From assembly GCF_000722635.1 (NCBI RefSeq), contig NZ_JOKH01000002.1, forward strand, positions 582,670 through 646,669: a stretch of 64,000 bases of DNA. Direction: 5' to 3'. The notes under the pieces were generated by a model. That model was given only the letters and a program-made list of their open reading frames with translations. It ran no database searches and had not been told where the DNA came from. The translations under genes and the position numbers were made by a program. Positions 15,166-24,862 of this stretch are shown piece by piece; position 1 is the stretch's first letter; every line of letters begins with the position of its first letter. This DNA comes from Endozoicomonas numazuensis. GTDB taxonomy: Bacteria > Pseudomonadota > Gammaproteobacteria > Pseudomonadales > Endozoicomonadaceae.

Positions 15166-15669
15166 ATGGCTGTTGTTTCATCCCATAAACCCGCACAGTC
15201 TGGATTCACTTTCATTGAACTGATGGTGGTTTTACTGGTTTTGGGTGTGATAGCCAGCCTGGTCACTCTGGCTCCCAGAATGAATCAGTCCCCTGCTGCG
15301 GTGCAGCAAGCTGAGCGCCTCGAAATTTTGTTCAAGTCCGTACGAGACAAAGCCTTCTTCCAGAACCAGACCTATGGCTGGGTTCTGAAGCCGGATGGTT
15401 ATCACTGGCTCCGCTGGAACCAGGATGATGCTCGCTGGGAAGTCTGGGAGGAAGCCGAGTTTCAGTCGGTCACCTTACCTGAAGCTTGGCAGACGACGTT
15501 TGAGCAGGATTTTTCCAGTATCGCAACAAGCCAGCCAGAACCTGCAGTCACAGCCGTCATCTTCCCGGATTATCAGATGACGCCTTTTCGTCTTTCACTC
15601 TCCAATGCTGACCGTTCTCAAACTGCGGTGCTGACCACGGATGGTTTGAATGATGTTGCGATTCAATAA
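15166..15669 (+). CDS. gspH: T2SS minor pseudopilin GspH
   Basis: 167 residues. Type-IV prepilin leader QSG|FTFIELMVVLLVLGVIASLV: cleavage after Gly13, Phe14 as +1, Glu18 as +5. The following globular part (RDKAFFQNQTYGWVL, YHWLRWNQDDARWEVW) fits GspH, which sits at the pseudopilus tip. Its 3-prime end overlaps gspI by 20 bp. Confidence 0.9.
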   Translation: MAVVSSHKPAQSGFTFIELMVVLLVLGVIASLVTLAPRMNQSPAAVQQAERLEILFKSVRDKAFFQNQTYGWVLKPDGYHWLRWNQDDARWEVWEEAEFQSVTLPEAWQTTFEQDFSSIATSQPEPAVTAVIFPDYQMTPFRLSLSNADRSQTAVLTTDGLNDVAIQ

Positions 15670-16057
15670 AGCAGAAGGGTTTACTCTGGTTGAGGTAATG
15701 GTGGCTCTGGCCATCTTTTCCGCAGCAGCCGGTTTACTACTGGTTTCAGAAGGCAACAGCACCCGCTCCGCTCGCTATCTGCACGAAAAGATTCTGGCCA
15801 CTGAACTGGCTGAAAATATCCTGAACCAGAAGCTGGCTATTCCACTGAAAGTCAGTCCAGGCGAAACGAGTTATATGGAAAGTTATCAGGACAGGCAATG
15901 GTCTGTGCGGGAACGATGGGCAGCCACTTCCATGGCAGGCTTTTATCGAATCAAGGTGGATGTGTTTGCCAACGAAGCGCCTGCCGAGAATGAACCGCCC
16001 CTGTCTTCTCTGACCACCTTTATCAAGGAAGCCAGTATCAAGGAGTCAAGATCATGA
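15650..16057 (+). CDS. gspI: T2SS minor pseudopilin GspI
   Basis: 135 residues with prepilin leader KAEG|FTLVEVMVALAIFSAAAGLLL and the GspI motif TELAENILNQKLA. The Gly-Phe cleavage site and Glu5 are present. It nucleates the I-J-K tip complex. ATG lies inside the gspH end; the stop overlaps the gspJ start (ATGA). Confidence 0.93.
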   Translation: MMLRFNKAEGFTLVEVMVALAIFSAAAGLLLVSEGNSTRSARYLHEKILATELAENILNQKLAIPLKVSPGETSYMESYQDRQWSVRERWAATSMAGFYRIKVDVFANEAPAENEPPLSSLTTFIKEASIKESRS

Positions 16058-16668
16058 AACCCCAAGGCTTCACCTTGATTGAGTTGCTGATCGCCCTGTT
16101 TATTTTTTCACTGATCAGTGGTGCGGCCTATCGACTCCTGGTCTCTGTCAGCCAGAGCCATCAGGCGACTGAGCATGTATTGTCTCAGATGGCCCAGGGG
16201 CAAAAAGCTCGACTGATTCTGGAGAACGACTTCAGTCAGCTGTCACCCCGAGCCATCCGTGATGCTTACGGTGAACGTCAACCGGCTCTGATCAGCATGC
16301 CTCAATCCGATTATCTGGTGGAGTTTACCCGGGCAGGCTGGCAAAACCCTCTGAACCAACCCCGCAGTTCAATGCAACGTGTCGCCTATCAATTAGTAAA
16401 TGGGGAGCTGCACCGGCTTTATTGGCAGTGGTTGGACAGGGCGCCCAGTGCCCAGGTAAAAAACCAGGTGCTGATGACTGGGGTCAGTCAGGTCAGCCTG
16501 CGTTTTCTGGATCAACAGCAGCAATGGCATCAACAGTGGTCATCGGATCATGCGGGACAAGCGGCCTTAAGAGCCGTTGAAATGGCCCTAACCTTTCAGG
16601 ACCAGCGAACTCAAATCATGACCTTTGCTGTTACATCCGGAACACTGCCTGTACAGGAGTCGACCTGA
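16054..16668 (+). CDS. gspJ: T2SS minor pseudopilin GspJ
   Basis: 204 residues with short leader MKPQG|FTLIELLIALFIFSLISGAAY and typical GspJ features: ENDFSQLSPRAIRDAYGE, EFTRAGWQNPLNQPRSSMQRVAY. The second-to-last section (AVEMALTFQD) matches the GspJ end. Start ATG overlaps gspI; stop TGA overlaps the gspK ATG. Confidence 0.95.
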   Translation: MKPQGFTLIELLIALFIFSLISGAAYRLLVSVSQSHQATEHVLSQMAQGQKARLILENDFSQLSPRAIRDAYGERQPALISMPQSDYLVEFTRAGWQNPLNQPRSSMQRVAYQLVNGELHRLYWQWLDRAPSAQVKNQVLMTGVSQVSLRFLDQQQQWHQQWSSDHAGQAALRAVEMALTFQDQRTQIMTFAVTSGTLPVQEST

Positions 16669-17645
16669 TGTTAGCCCGTCAACAAGGTATTGCTCTGGTC
16701 TACGTGCTGTTGCTGTTTTCGGTGATCACGGTCATGGCTTCACAGATGATCATCGGTTTGATGAACCAGACCCGGCACAGCAGTCATTACCTGGAACGCT
16801 CCCAGGCCCGTCTTTACGCCTTGGGGGTGGAACAATATCTGGCGACGGTTCTGGAAGCCAACGCTCAGGACGATCTGAAAAAGCAGCGACGGGTCGACGC
16901 TTTGGCAGAAGCCTGGAACCTGACAGCCGTCGCCTTTGAACTGGAACAGGGCTCGGTCGAAATTTCCGTTCAAGATGAACAGGGTCTGCTGAATATGAAT
17001 AATCTGGCAGCCCAGAATACTCTGGCGGTTCAGTCGTTGCGTATCTTTCAGAACCTGCTGGTTAATCATTCTATGGACCCGAATCTGGCGTATCGGGTTC
17101 AGGACTGGGTGGACAGCGACCGGGAGGTTTCCTCTCAGGGCGCGGAAGACAACACCTATCTACTGGCTTCACCGGCTTACCGGACGGCCAATACGACAAT
17201 GACTTCCCTTTCGGAGTTGCGTCTTATCCAAGGATGGTTCAACCAGAGTAGTCATTCAGTTATGCCGGAGTTATCGGCACTACCCGATACCACCCGAATC
17301 AATATTAATACGGCCCCCAGAGACGTTTTATTGGCCTTGTCCAACCAGCTGTCTACAGCCCAGGTTGATGACATTATTCAACAACGACAGACCCAGGGCA
17401 TTGACAGTATGGAAGCCTTGCTGAACATTCCTTCACTCAAACCTCAAGCCAACGATCTGCAAGCGGCTCCTCTGACGTTTTACAGCCAACACTTCAGCGC
17501 ACGCATCAAGGCACGCTTCAGAGACACCGAGTATGAAATGCGCTCATGGTTTCAAGTCAGTGACCGGGGCGAGGTGTTTATCACTCACAGGGAAGTTGGC
17601 TCACCCATGAATCCAGTCTGGTCACAGGGAGTATCGGCCTTATGA
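16668..17645 (+). CDS. gspK: T2SS minor pseudopilin GspK
   Basis: 325 residues, larger than other pseudopilins, as usual for GspK. Leader RQQG|IALVYVLLLFSVITV lacks the +5 Glu, a known trait of GspK. It contains DEQGLLNMNNL, VQDWVDSDREVSSQGAEDNTYL and INTAPRDVLLALS (helix-hairpin-helix-like). It caps the pseudopilus. Overlaps gspL by 4 bp. Confidence 0.95.
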   Translation: MLARQQGIALVYVLLLFSVITVMASQMIIGLMNQTRHSSHYLERSQARLYALGVEQYLATVLEANAQDDLKKQRRVDALAEAWNLTAVAFELEQGSVEISVQDEQGLLNMNNLAAQNTLAVQSLRIFQNLLVNHSMDPNLAYRVQDWVDSDREVSSQGAEDNTYLLASPAYRTANTTMTSLSELRLIQGWFNQSSHSVMPELSALPDTTRININTAPRDVLLALSNQLSTAQVDDIIQQRQTQGIDSMEALLNIPSLKPQANDLQAAPLTFYSQHFSARIKARFRDTEYEMRSWFQVSDRGEVFITHREVGSPMNPVWSQGVSAL

Positions 17646-18982
17646 ATCAACCGTTGTTTATCCGCATTCCTCCGGATCAGTATCCACTGCATGAGCACAC
17701 TCAAATTCAGTGGCAGCTGTTTTCAGAGGGCACGCCCTCTCACTCGGTGTCTATTTCCGAAATCACTTCACTTCGAGCCCAGCTCGATGAGCTCGAGATC
17801 AATGCATCATCCAACCTGGAAGTGATTATTTTTCTCACGGGCAGACTGGTTAATCATCAACGCAAACGAGTGAATAAAAAGCAACACAAGCATTTGGATT
17901 CTGCTCTGCCTTATTTAATGGAAGACGGTTTGACCGATGAGCTTAAGCAGCTGCATTTTGCCCAGTCGGTTCACGATCAACAGGGCAACGACATAGGTCT
18001 CAAGGTATCCAGTATCCGCCATGCAGACATGAAGCCACTGCTGAATTTACTGAACAGCCAGCAACTTTCACCCCAAATCATTGTCGCCGAGTCTGAGCTT
18101 TTCGACATGGATCATGAAGGCCTGAATATCTGGGTTGAACAGGGAGCGGCTCTGGTTCAGCAGCCAGATGACGGCTATCTGGCCATGACCACCACAGCGG
18201 TGCCCTTTGCCCTGTTGAATGCTCAAGAAAATGAGGAATATCCAGCTACTGCTCCTATTACCCTCTGGCATTCGGAAATAGAGGATCATGTCCAAAATGA
18301 AGCAGTAAACAAGGTTGCCAGTTCATTAGCGCAATTTGGCTGGCCTGTAGATAGTCGTACATTACCGGTAACACTCCTGACCCATCTGGCCCAGTGCTTT
18401 CTGTCATGCTCACCATCAACTCTCTGTAACCTTCGCTCGGGGGACTATAAAGACCCCAGCTTCCATCAAAACAAGCATCGCCTGAAAAGCCGACTGTTGA
18501 TGCTGGCAGGCTGTTGGTTATTGCTTGAACTCGGTATTCGGTTAGGTGAAGGCGTGTATTTTCAACATCAGGCAGAACAATACTGGCAAGACAGTGCTAC
18601 CCGTTACCTGCAAAGCTTCCCTCAAGACCGTCAGGTACAGGAAGCAGCCGAGGTACGCCCTGGATCAGTGGATATCCAGACACGATTACAGAGTCGTTTA
18701 AACGCAGCGACCATAGAACCAAATGCGCCTGCCTTTCTGCCATTACTGGCCAAACTCAGCAACACAGATGAGTCAGACTCTCAAGGCCAGATCAAACCGG
18801 AAAGTCTCAGTTTTAATCACTCACAACAAACACTGCAACTTGAAATGGAAACGGACAGCCTGGCCAGTGTCGACCAGTATCTGGCAACACTCAAACAATC
18901 CGGCCTGAAAGCTCAACTGGACAGTGCCAATCAGAGCGATAACCGGGTGATTGCCCGTCTCACTATCGCCCATCCACTATAG
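17642..18982 (+). CDS. gspL: T2SS platform protein GspL
   Basis: 446 residues. Cytoplasmic actin-like N-terminal part with LPYLMEDGLTDELKQLHFA, one membrane segment near residue 286-303 (LLMLAGCWLLLELGIRL) and a periplasmic ferredoxin-like C-terminal domain. It recruits the GspE ATPase to the membrane and pairs with GspM, which follows after 11 bp. Confidence 0.92.
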   Translation: MNQPLFIRIPPDQYPLHEHTQIQWQLFSEGTPSHSVSISEITSLRAQLDELEINASSNLEVIIFLTGRLVNHQRKRVNKKQHKHLDSALPYLMEDGLTDELKQLHFAQSVHDQQGNDIGLKVSSIRHADMKPLLNLLNSQQLSPQIIVAESELFDMDHEGLNIWVEQGAALVQQPDDGYLAMTTTAVPFALLNAQENEEYPATAPITLWHSEIEDHVQNEAVNKVASSLAQFGWPVDSRTLPVTLLTHLAQCFLSCSPSTLCNLRSGDYKDPSFHQNKHRLKSRLLMLAGCWLLLELGIRLGEGVYFQHQAEQYWQDSATRYLQSFPQDRQVQEAAEVRPGSVDIQTRLQSRLNAATIEPNAPAFLPLLAKLSNTDESDSQGQIKPESLSFNHSQQTLQLEMETDSLASVDQYLATLKQSGLKAQLDSANQSDNRVIARLTIAHPL

Positions 18983-18993
18983 GAGAATAAGCA

Positions 18994-19497
18994 ATGAAAC
19001 GTTCTTATTCGCTCAAGATGCCGGATGTACTTCAAGCCTTAAAAAAGCACTTTGTACAACTCTCAAACCGAGACCAGAAAGCGCTGTCCCTGCTGAGCCT
19101 GTTTGTGCTGGCGGTCATGGTCTACCTGTTGCTCTGGCAGCCTCTGAGCCAATGGTCGGTGACGGCAAAACAAGACTTCCAACATCAACGCACGGTGAAC
19201 CAGTGGGTTGCAGGCCATATTCATCAGGCCACGGTTCAGCCCGAGCCTGTGGCAAAGGAGCACTCAGATCTTCCCTCGCTGATCACCCAATCAGCTAAAT
19301 CATTTGAGCTGTCACTGAGTCGTGTGCAACCGGGCAGTAACGGCCTGTCGGTTTGGCTGGAGCAGGCACCCTATCCTGCTTTGCTGCAATGGTTGGAAGA
19401 GCTGGAAATTAATCAACAGCTGAGATTTGAACAGGTTCGTATTGATCGCCTGGAAGCCGGAGGTGAGGTGAAAGCGTTTATTCATATCAGCAGCTAA
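18994..19497 (+). CDS. gspM: T2SS platform protein GspM
   Basis: 167 residues with GGAG upstream. N-terminal cytoplasmic stretch with LSNRDQKALSLLSLFVLAVMVYLLLWQPL (single membrane segment near residues 33-51), the canonical GspM opening, then a periplasmic part ending FEQVRIDRLEAGGEVKAFIHI. It stabilises GspL. Confidence 0.92.
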   Translation: MKRSYSLKMPDVLQALKKHFVQLSNRDQKALSLLSLFVLAVMVYLLLWQPLSQWSVTAKQDFQHQRTVNQWVAGHIHQATVQPEPVAKEHSDLPSLITQSAKSFELSLSRVQPGSNGLSVWLEQAPYPALLQWLEELEINQQLRFEQVRIDRLEAGGEVKAFIHISS

Positions 19498-19545
19498 AAC
19501 CACTATGGATGATTCATCCACAAAAAACTTTCAAGGACGCAAGCA

Positions 19546-19992
19546 ATGAAGCACTCTGGACAACACACGAAACAGCACGGCTTTACCCTGATTGAGATTA
19601 TGGTGGTCGTTGTCATTCTGGGTATTCTGGCTGCACTGGTAGCCCCTAATATACTGAGCCGACCAGACCAGGCTAAAGTCACTGTTGCTCGTTCGGATAT
19701 TGAAGCCATCGCTCAGGCACTGGAGCTGTATCGCCTGGACAACGGCCATTACCCGTCCACGGACCAGGGATTGGAAGCACTGGTTAAAAAACCTACTCTG
19801 TCACCCATTCCCCAACGCTGGAATCCGGAAGGCTACCTCAAGAAAAAGCCAATGGACCCCTGGGGTAATCCTTATCTGTATTTGTACCCTGGTAACCGAG
19901 GCACTTATGACCTGTACTCTCTGGCGGCTGACACCCGCGAAGGCGGCGAAGGCATCCATACGGATATCGGGAACTGGGGAGCCGAATCATGA
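19546..19992 (+). CDS. gspG: T2SS major pseudopilin GspG
   Basis: 148 residues. Leader KQHG|FTLIEIMVVVVILGILAALVAPNIL with Glu5, then ALELYRLDNGHYPSTDQGLEALVKKP, KKKPMDPWGNPYLYLYPG and the Ca-loop-like end SLAADTREGGEGIHTDIGNW: diagnostic of GspG. Its position after gspM rather than before gspH is unusual. It has its own RBS after a 48-bp gap; stop overlaps the gspE start (ATGA). Confidence 0.97.
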   Translation: MKHSGQHTKQHGFTLIEIMVVVVILGILAALVAPNILSRPDQAKVTVARSDIEAIAQALELYRLDNGHYPSTDQGLEALVKKPTLSPIPQRWNPEGYLKKKPMDPWGNPYLYLYPGNRGTYDLYSLAADTREGGEGIHTDIGNWGAES

Positions 19993-21494
19993 TTCAGGAA
20001 ACGCCTCTGCTTAATGAACAAGACAGTCCACCGAAACGCCTGCCGTTTTTCTTCGCCAAGAAACAGGGCATTGTTATTGTCAGGGAGCAAGACAAGTCAA
20101 CGGCCTATTTTCATCAGTATCCCGTTCCAACGGTTTTGACAGAGTTAATGCGCTTCAGTACCGAAGCCCTGCACTATCAACAGGTCAGTGAAGAGCAGTT
20201 TGCCGAACACTTGTCAGCCTGCTACCAAAACGACACCTCTGATGCACTGCAGGATGCTGCGGGTATTAGTGATGAGCTGGACCTCACCCGTCTGGCCGAA
20301 GCGGTGCCTACCTCTGAAGATCTACTGGAACAAAGCGACGATGCGCCTGTCATTCGACTGATCAACGCCTTACTGTCCGAGAGCCTCAAACAGGAAGCGT
20401 CCGATATCCATATTGAAACCTTTGAAAGCTTGCTGATCGTGCGAATCCGTGTGGATGGCGTACTGCGAGAAATCCTCCGGTTACAACGAACAGTGGCCGC
20501 CCTGCTGGTTTCCCGCATCAAGGTGATGGCAAAGCTGGATATTGCTGAAAAGCGCATTCCCCAGGACGGTCGTATTTCACTGAGGGTGGCAGGCAAGGAA
20601 GTGGATGTGCGTGTATCGACACTCCCTTCCAGCAATGGTGAAAGGGTTGTGTTACGTCTACTGGATAAAGCCAAAGGTAAACTCGACTTGAACCACTTGG
20701 GTATTTCTTCAACAGCCCTGGCTGACCTGAAGCAGCTGCTGAAAAAGCCCTATGGCATTCTTCTGGTCACCGGCCCCACCGGATCGGGTAAAACCACCAC
20801 GCTTTACGCCAGTCTGACTTCACTGAATGACCAGTGTCGTAATATTCTGACCGTCGAAGACCCTATTGAATATCAGTTGCAAGGCATTGGCCAGACCCAG
20901 GTCAACACCAAAGTCGATATGACTTTTGCCCGAGGGCTCAGGGCCATATTGCGTCAAGACCCGGATGTTGTCATGGTGGGGGAGATCCGGGATCAGGAAA
21001 CGGCGGAGATTGCTGTCCAGGCCAGCCTGACCGGGCACCTGGTACTCTCCACCTTGCATACCAATACAGCGGTTGGGGCACTCACCCGATTAAAGGATAT
21101 GGGAGTTGAGCCTTTCTTGCTGGCCTCCAGCCTTGTGGGTGTGGTTGCTCAACGTCTGGTCAGGGTGCTTTGTCCGGATTGCAAGGAAGCCTACCCACCC
21201 AGTCCTGCCGAATGCCAACAGCTGTCTATTCCGTTTACACCAGAGCTGCAATTCTACAAAGCCGTTGGGTGCCCAGAGTGCAACCACAATGGCTACAGGG
21301 GAAGAACCGGCATTTATGAAGTGGTGACTGTCGATGAAACCCTGAAACAGATGATTCTGGAAAATCAGGGGGAGCAACGCATTGCGGACTATGTGCATCA
21401 ACACACCTCCAGCATCCTGAATGATGGTCAGCGTAATGTCCTAAGCGGACTGACATCACCGGAAGAAGTCCTGAGAGTCACCGTCAACCAATAA
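19989..21494 (+). CDS. gspE: T2SS assembly ATPase GspE
   Basis: 501 residues. N1E-like region, then RLINALLSESLKQEASDIHIETFE, Walker A GPTGSGKTTT at residues 262-271, Asp box VEDPIEYQL, Walker B DPDVVMVGEIRD, His box LSTLHTNTA and a zinc tetracysteine (CPDC...CPEC). Cytoplasmic hexameric ATPase that powers pseudopilus assembly. Confidence 0.97.
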   Translation: MIQETPLLNEQDSPPKRLPFFFAKKQGIVIVREQDKSTAYFHQYPVPTVLTELMRFSTEALHYQQVSEEQFAEHLSACYQNDTSDALQDAAGISDELDLTRLAEAVPTSEDLLEQSDDAPVIRLINALLSESLKQEASDIHIETFESLLIVRIRVDGVLREILRLQRTVAALLVSRIKVMAKLDIAEKRIPQDGRISLRVAGKEVDVRVSTLPSSNGERVVLRLLDKAKGKLDLNHLGISSTALADLKQLLKKPYGILLVTGPTGSGKTTTLYASLTSLNDQCRNILTVEDPIEYQLQGIGQTQVNTKVDMTFARGLRAILRQDPDVVMVGEIRDQETAEIAVQASLTGHLVLSTLHTNTAVGALTRLKDMGVEPFLLASSLVGVVAQRLVRVLCPDCKEAYPPSPAECQQLSIPFTPELQFYKAVGCPECNHNGYRGRTGIYEVVTVDETLKQMILENQGEQRIADYVHQHTSSILNDGQRNVLSGLTSPEEVLRVTVNQ

Positions 21495-21525
21495 TACCAG
21501 CCGTCAGGGAAGGGAATAAACACAC

Positions 21526-22746
21526 ATGGCCGCCTATGAATTTATTGCCATCACTCCACAGGGAAAGCGGGAAAAGGGAACGCTGGAAGCGGACAGTTCA
21601 AGGCTGATTCGACAGCAACTGAGGGACAAAGACTGGTTGCCACTCTCTGTGCAAGCGGTAGCCGAGCAGAAGAAATCAACAGAGTCAGCTCAACCCTTGT
21701 TTCAACGGGGGTTATCGGCCACCGAGCTGGCCACCCTGACCCGACAACTGGCCACTCTGATTCAGGCGGCCATGCCGGTCGAGGAGTCACTCTATGCCGT
21801 AGCCGCCCAGCAGGAAAAACGACGTATCAAGAATACTTTGTTGGCCATTCGCTCCCGTGTGCTGGAAGGATATACCCTGGCGCAGAGCCTGGAAGCCTTC
21901 CCTGGCATCTTCCCGCCAATGTACCGGGCCACAGTCGCAGCGGGAGAGTCCTCCGGTTATCTTGATCGTGTATTAAACCAGCTGGCCGATTACACCGAAG
22001 CCCGAATGCAGTCGATCCGCAAGATCCAGCAGGCACTGCTGTATCCTTTAATCCTAGTGGTAACGGCCATAGCCATCATCAGCTTTTTGTTAGGTTATGT
22101 GGTGCCTGACGTCATCAAGGTGTTTGTAGACAGCGGTCAGACATTGCCATGGATTACCCGTGCACTGATACACACCAGCGAAAGTTTCCAGAGTTATTGG
22201 CCCTTTCTGTTGGGTATAACCCTGCTGCTTTTTCTGGCAGGGAAAAGTGCCCTGAAAAATAAAAAGCTGCACCTGCTTTGGCATCGTACATTGTTAAAGC
22301 TGCCCATGATCGGTAAGTTTTCCAGAACCGCCAATACAGCCCGTTTTGCCAGTACCCTGAGTATCTTAAGCCGATCAGGCGTTTCATTGGTGGAAGCCCT
22401 GACCATCTCAGCGCAAGTGATCAATAACCTTGCGATGAAACAAGCCGTTGAACAACTGGCCAGCCATGTTAGTGAAGGTACCAGCCTGAACAAAGCCATG
22501 ATGGAAATCGGACTGTTTCCACCATTGATGGTACATATGGTGGCCAGTGGTGAGTCGACCGGCGAACTGGACCAGATGCTGGAGCATATTGCTCATAGCC
22601 AAAGCCAGGAGCTGGAGAATAAAACGGCGATACTGTTAGGGCTGTTCGAACCTCTGATGTTGGTTGTGATGGGTGGGATCGTCATGTTGATTGTGCTGGC
22701 AATTTTATTACCGATTTTAAACATGAACCAGTTACTGGGCTTTTGA
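21526..22746 (+). CDS. gspF: T2SS inner-membrane platform protein GspF
   Basis: 406 residues with two GspF cytoplasmic domains (LATLTRQLATLIQAAMPVEESL and FASTLSILSRSGVSLVEAL) and three membrane segments (about residues 172-192, 222-240 and 378-400, ending LAILLPILNMNQLLGF). Last gene of the operon; no gspN or prepilin peptidase gene follows, so the peptidase must be elsewhere. The prophage begins 20 bp later. Confidence 0.96.
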   Translation: MAAYEFIAITPQGKREKGTLEADSSRLIRQQLRDKDWLPLSVQAVAEQKKSTESAQPLFQRGLSATELATLTRQLATLIQAAMPVEESLYAVAAQQEKRRIKNTLLAIRSRVLEGYTLAQSLEAFPGIFPPMYRATVAAGESSGYLDRVLNQLADYTEARMQSIRKIQQALLYPLILVVTAIAIISFLLGYVVPDVIKVFVDSGQTLPWITRALIHTSESFQSYWPFLLGITLLLFLAGKSALKNKKLHLLWHRTLLKLPMIGKFSRTANTARFASTLSILSRSGVSLVEALTISAQVINNLAMKQAVEQLASHVSEGTSLNKAMMEIGLFPPLMVHMVASGESTGELDQMLEHIAHSQSQELENKTAILLGLFEPLMLVVMGGIVMLIVLAILLPILNMNQLLGF

Positions 22747-22767
22747 AAAGGCACAGGCAGTGCCTTT
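22747..22767. terminator. Bidirectional hairpin between gspF and prophage
   Basis: AAAGGCAC-AGGCA-GTGCCTTT, perfect 8-bp arms, with short T-runs on both sides. It separates the convergent gspF (stop 22746) and the last prophage gene (stop 22766). It marks the left limit of the prophage. Confidence 0.65.
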
Positions 22768-22999
22768 AAACCTCTGCTTCATAGGAGGGTAGATCCGGCA
22801 CCTCGGATTTAATGCTTCCGGCTTCGACCAGGGCTTTGCTTCCCACTGCCACAGTCTCCCCCTGGACAGTAATCTGACTACCATCTCTCAGGGTCACCTT
22901 GCTGGTGCCATTGCCATTTTTGGCTGTCACGGTGACGATGGTTTTTGCCCCTTCAGGAATCAGTGATTTGAACTGCTGCCAGATGTTGGTGGTGGCCAT
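22766..22999 (-). CDS. small phage tail-region protein
   Basis: 77 residues, ATG 22999 with CGGAGA upstream. A beta-rich sequence (TIVTVTAKNGNGTSKVTLRDGSQITVQGETVAVGSKALVEAG) without known motifs. Last gene of the late operon, 12 bp after the preceding tail gene. The alternating pattern suggests a small beta-barrel/OB-like tail component; family not recognised. Confidence 0.7.
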   Translation of the reverse strand: MATTNIWQQFKSLIPEGAKTIVTVTAKNGNGTSKVTLRDGSQITVQGETVAVGSKALVEAGSIKSEVPDLPSYEAEV

Positions 23000-23011
23000 A
23001 GTGTTCTCCGA

Positions 23012-24862
23012 TTAAAAGTGACGCTCGAGTTCTATACTTTGACTGACTTTTCCCTGTCGTGTAGTGATGCTGGAAGACAGACATAGAGCTCGCCAGTTAC
23101 CAGGGACATCCTGCACCTCAAGCAACTGCCCAGGCTCAATCAGCCCGGGTGCGGTATTGCTGTCTGTCAGTGGCATCTCCAGGGTGGTGATACTTTGATG
23201 CCCACCTTTCGCCAGTTCATTCCTGCCTCGCTCAGTGTTTACCTGAGTTTCTGTCAGCCAGTCTTCCAGAATATCCGGTGCAGGATGATCACCTGCAGTG
23301 CCTTGGCGTTTGACGTTGACCGCGACACCGGCATGAGTCCCTGATACATAGACGGCATTGTATTCCGGTTCTGGTCGCCAACTGGCGCTCAGGCCGATGA
23401 CCATGCTGGCCGGTATGATCTTGTCCATGGTGGCGCTGTCCCAGTGCCACGGACTGGCCGGATAGCGAGGCTTGATGTTCAGCTGGTCTGCATCCCGGGA
23501 AGGGATCACTACCGCACCGGCTGTGCTGGCCAGTCGGGTGACTACTGTCATGGCGGTTTCGCTCTGGTAGCTGAAGCTGCCCCCGGGGATAATCCAGTCG
23601 GGTGTGCTGTAATCATCCAGTTCGGGATAGAGCGCAGAAAAGCCAGTGTTGGCCAGTTCTTCAGTGATCGCCTGTTTTGCATTGACGTTGCTGCTGTTGG
23701 ATTTGCTGCGCTGGGGGGCATAAGGTGCTGCCAGCAGTTGTGTACGACTGGTTCCGTAGACCGTGTATTGCTCTTGGCCGAATGCTCTTGTGTCGGTATA
23801 GCGTTCAATGATGAAGACCCATTTCCAGCCATTGATATCGACCTCGATTTGCTTGGGGCCGTCCTGATCGGACTCCACTAATGCCAGGCTACTGGCCCCC
23901 CAAAGTTCCCCACTGAGGCTCCAGCTGAAGCTGTCGACGTCGAGGCTGATGTCCATGTTGCTCATCTCTATCGGTGTCCTGTCGGGCAAAGTCACCACAC
24001 TGATGGTATTCATAAGCAGATAGCTCTCCCTGATCTCGGGCTGTTCCGGTTTTGGCTTTTCAATGACATCAATCTCGCCACCGTACTGACTCTTGATGCC
24101 ATCGTCCTTGGCTTTTCTGCCTGGCCCCCAGGACAGAATGACCGGCTCATCCTGGATGCGGTTACTGCTGAAGGCAGAGTGTTGCTGTGAATCTCTGGGC
24201 TGGATAGCCCGATTGGCAGAACGCTCGCCCAGATTGAAATAGACCGTTGGGGTGGTCACGGGTGAGTAACGTCTGGCTGCAAAGGTGAAGTTCAGCAGTG
24301 TAGGCCCTGACACCTGGTAGCCACTGACCATGATCTGATGTGCAACCCCATACTCATCGCTGCGATCAAAGCGCTCAGTGTTCTGTCGGTCTTTGTAAGT
24401 GGCCTGCTGCCACTGTTCACTGCCCAGCTGCTCCCTGGCCTGGATGCTTTGATCCTGGGTTTCTCTGATGCTGAATTCTTTAGCAGGCGGTTGCCGCCAG
24501 AGACCCTGTTGCTCATTCTTCCGAGCATCGGCTTGCTGGTGACTGATCCTGACCGATTCCTCCAATTCAGGCACCTTGCCCCAGAACAGCCCGAGCTGAG
24601 GCGCTTCCAGAATGTTCGCCTGGTGACTACTTTGCTGAATACGGGCCTGAACCGTCATCGAGTGCTGAAACGCACTACGGGCAGATATCTGGTAGGAGCT
24701 TCCTGTCTGCCACTGACTCTGGCAGGCACTCACGACAGTGGGCGGAGGAATAAAGGCATAGGTGGGCTGTGGATAAAACTCGAAGTGGGAGGCCGGTTGA
24801 TAAGCCTCCCGGGTAAAGTTGAAGTCTTTTGTCTTGCTTGGACTCAGAGGGAAATACGCCAC
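23012..24862 (-). CDS. phage tail tip / baseplate-hub-like protein
   Basis: 616 residues. The N-terminal half is Gln/Ser-rich with low similarity to anything I recognise. The C-terminal half resembles hub proteins (gp27/late-control-D type): SVVTLPDRTPIEMSNMDISLDVDSFSWSLSGELWG, WKWVFIIERYTDTRAFGQEQYTVYGTSRT, PSRDADQLNIKPRYP and a closing GLIEPGQLLEVQD..SSITTRQGKVSQSIELERHF. Abuts the preceding gene with no gap. Function assigned from position and fold-like pattern, so moderate. Confidence 0.65.
   Translation of the reverse strand: MAYFPLSPSKTKDFNFTREAYQPASHFEFYPQPTYAFIPPPTVVSACQSQWQTGSSYQISARSAFQHSMTVQARIQQSSHQANILEAPQLGLFWGKVPELEESVRISHQQADARKNEQQGLWRQPPAKEFSIRETQDQSIQAREQLGSEQWQQATYKDRQNTERFDRSDEYGVAHQIMVSGYQVSGPTLLNFTFAARRYSPVTTPTVYFNLGERSANRAIQPRDSQQHSAFSSNRIQDEPVILSWGPGRKAKDDGIKSQYGGEIDVIEKPKPEQPEIRESYLLMNTISVVTLPDRTPIEMSNMDISLDVDSFSWSLSGELWGASSLALVESDQDGPKQIEVDINGWKWVFIIERYTDTRAFGQEQYTVYGTSRTQLLAAPYAPQRSKSNSSNVNAKQAITEELANTGFSALYPELDDYSTPDWIIPGGSFSYQSETAMTVVTRLASTAGAVVIPSRDADQLNIKPRYPASPWHWDSATMDKIIPASMVIGLSASWRPEPEYNAVYVSGTHAGVAVNVKRQGTAGDHPAPDILEDWLTETQVNTERGRNELAKGGHQSITTLEMPLTDSNTAPGLIEPGQLLEVQDVPGNWRALCLSSSITTRQGKVSQSIELERHF

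Noticed and set aside
22747-22767. Prophage attL core
   Set aside because: The hairpin shares no convincing identity with the right boundary (58640-58800), so no att core is claimed.
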